Source: Bacillota bacterium
GTDB lineage: Bacteria > Bacillota > Bacilli > Paenibacillales > NBRC-103111
DNA: 15,285 nucleotides
Direction: 5' to 3'
Assembly (NCBI GenBank): GCA_023393235.1
Contig: JAEWMH010000170.1
Span: 1-15,285 of the forward strand
Part shown: piece after piece, positions 14,236 through 15,285 of the stretch
Layout of the letters: the number at the start of each line of letters is the position of its first letter
How positions within the stretch are numbered: the first letter of the stretch is position 1
Notes under the pieces: model-generated
What the model saw: only the letters and a program-made list of their open reading frames with translations
Told to the model about the DNA's origin: nothing
Databases searched by the model: none
Translations under genes and position numbers: made by a program

Positions 14236-15285
14236 GAATGGAAGAGAGCTATGCCAGGAACATATAGAGAACGCTGGGAGTAACCAGGCAGAGATTGGAG
14301 CAGCTGGAGGTCTGAACGGGAGCAGGATGAAGGGGTGGCTGTTCTTTTCCTTGGAAGCTGCGGTGCTGTTATGCGGTTTGCTGCCTTTTGTTCCCGCTGG
14401 AGCGGTTGCCGAACGGGTAATGCTGCTGGTGTTTGCCCCGTTTGTACTGCTGCTGGGCCTGGGGATGAACCGGCTGGCTGGTTTGTACGGTGCCCGCTCT
14501 GCAATAATCGGAGGTTTTCTGGTTATGTTCGTTGCCACCGTTACCATGCTGACCTTGCTGGACCGGCCGGGGTTTTTGGTTTGGGAGACGGCCCTTGGGT
14601 TTATTTTTGTGATCCGGGCCGGATTTTGGCTGGAGGGTTCCCAAACGGTGAGTGAACGGTTACGAAGCTTTTTCCTGTGGGAATGTTTTGCCGTTCCGGT
14701 ATTGATCTTCGTTGGTTTCGGCCATACGGCGGATCATCCACTTTTGGCGGCTGCGGCTGTATTGTATCTGCTCCTTCGGGGCTTCAGTCTTATCTACGCC
14801 CAACGGTTGGACGGCGCCTACGGCATGCCGGGCTTGAGGGGCATCCTGCTGCTCCTGGGTATTGGGCTTGCCCTTGTGGTGCTGCTGTTGGTGTTTCCGG
14901 GCGCCATGCTGGCTTTTGCCGCTGTTGGGGCAGGAGTGTTTATGCTGCTGGAGTGGCTGGGGGTGGATATTACCTTTACCATGTCCCCGTTGGAACAGAA
15001 GATTGCGGAGAACCCTACAGGACAGGCGCCTCCCGATCCCAAGGACCTGGAAGCGTTGGCGGAGTCCGCCCATATTCCGGGTGTGGTTTGGCTGGGGCTT
15101 GGGATCGTTGTGGTTCTGCTGCTGGTGGCGGCCATGTACCGGTACCGCTCCCGGGAGAAGCCGCCGGAGGTGATGGCCAATCCGGCCATCCGCCTGGTGC
15201 GGATGAAGGAGCCTGCGCCGCAGCGGCTCCGTTATGTGCCGGGAGCCGCGGGCATCCGGCAGGTGTACCAAACCCTCCTCCGGGG
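14225..15285 (+). CDS. Polytopic membrane protein, DUF4129-like, partial
   Basis: An open frame runs from ATG 14225 to the right edge without a stop (353 codons and two bases seen). A polar N-terminal stretch of about 35 residues is followed by MKGWLFFSLEAAVLLCGLLP and then about eight or nine hydrophobic segments, among them MLLVFAPFVLLLGLGM, AIIGGFLVMFVATVTM, ILLLLGIGLALVVLLLVFPG and VVWLGLGIVVVLLLVAAMY. A cytoplasmic region then starts with RYRSREKPPE and runs to GIRQVYQTLLR, which looks like the opening of a DUF4129 domain (family form: IRRAYRRLL). The third place in a MoxR-DUF58 operon is typical for this kind of protein, often next to a transglutaminase-like protein that may follow outside the window. 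The domain name is an inference because the diagnostic part is cut off; the membrane character is seen directly. Confidence 0.85.
   Translation, partial: MADRNGRELCQEHIENAGSNQAEIGAAGGLNGSRMKGWLFFSLEAAVLLCGLLPFVPAGAVAERVMLLVFAPFVLLLGLGMNRLAGLYGARSAIIGGFLVMFVATVTMLTLLDRPGFLVWETALGFIFVIRAGFWLEGSQTVSERLRSFFLWECFAVPVLIFVGFGHTADHPLLAAAAVLYLLLRGFSLIYAQRLDGAYGMPGLRGILLLLGIGLALVVLLLVFPGAMLAFAAVGAGVFMLLEWLGVDITFTMSPLEQKIAENPTGQAPPDPKDLEALAESAHIPGVVWLGLGIVVVLLLVAAMYRYRSREKPPEVMANPAIRLVRMKEPAPQRLRYVPGAAGIRQVYQTLLR

Overview
The window looks like a chromosomal segment of a Paenibacillus-type member of the Bacillales. The evidence is the 3' end of a 23S rRNA gene with a Firmicute-type terminal sequence, a low-G+C-Gram-positive style tRNA cluster, strong AGGAGG ribosome binding sites with TATAAT promoters, a YesN-type response regulator, and a very large secreted protein ending in three S-layer homology (SLH) domains. 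The genus is an inference from this combination; no search was run.

Layout. (1) 1-752: 23S rRNA 3' end, a spacer with two hairpins but no 5S gene, six tRNA genes (Ser-GCT, elongator Met, Val-TAC, initiator Met, Asp-GTC, Leu-CAG) and an intrinsic terminator. (2) 841-2513: an orphan AraC-type response regulator with its own terminator. (3) 2586-8136: a 1,804-residue, secreted, SLH-anchored protein with a GH74 (xyloglucanase-type) propeller, FN3, golvesin-type, Ig-like and BIG2 modules. (4) 8135-9354: a short intergenic region holding an apparent remnant of a metallo-beta-lactamase (MBL) fold gene, then an aldo/keto reductase with a cysteine-rich ferredoxin-like tail. (5) 9392-10727, minus strand: a PadR repressor and an MBL-fold hydrolase, overlapping and sharing one strong promoter with a perfect 19-bp palindrome on it. 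(6) 10732-11080: a terminator and an inverted array of four copies of a short palindromic repeat. (7) 11081-11938, minus strand: an AraC-family regulator. (8) 12042-15285: the first three genes of a MoxR ATPase / DUF58 / polytopic membrane protein (DUF4129-like) operon, the last one cut by the window edge.

How the genes fit together. The response regulator probably controls carbohydrate-related genes, and the neighbouring surface glycanase is the obvious candidate target, but each gene has its own promoter and terminator, so the link is only positional. PadR very likely represses itself and the MBL hydrolase. MoxR, DUF58 and the membrane protein form a conserved type of unit, usually completed by a transglutaminase-like protein that would lie beyond the right edge. 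Most genes belong to known families. The least explained structures are the inverted repeat array (10803-10996), the MBL gene remnant (8135-8281) and the defects in the tRNA-Leu gene.
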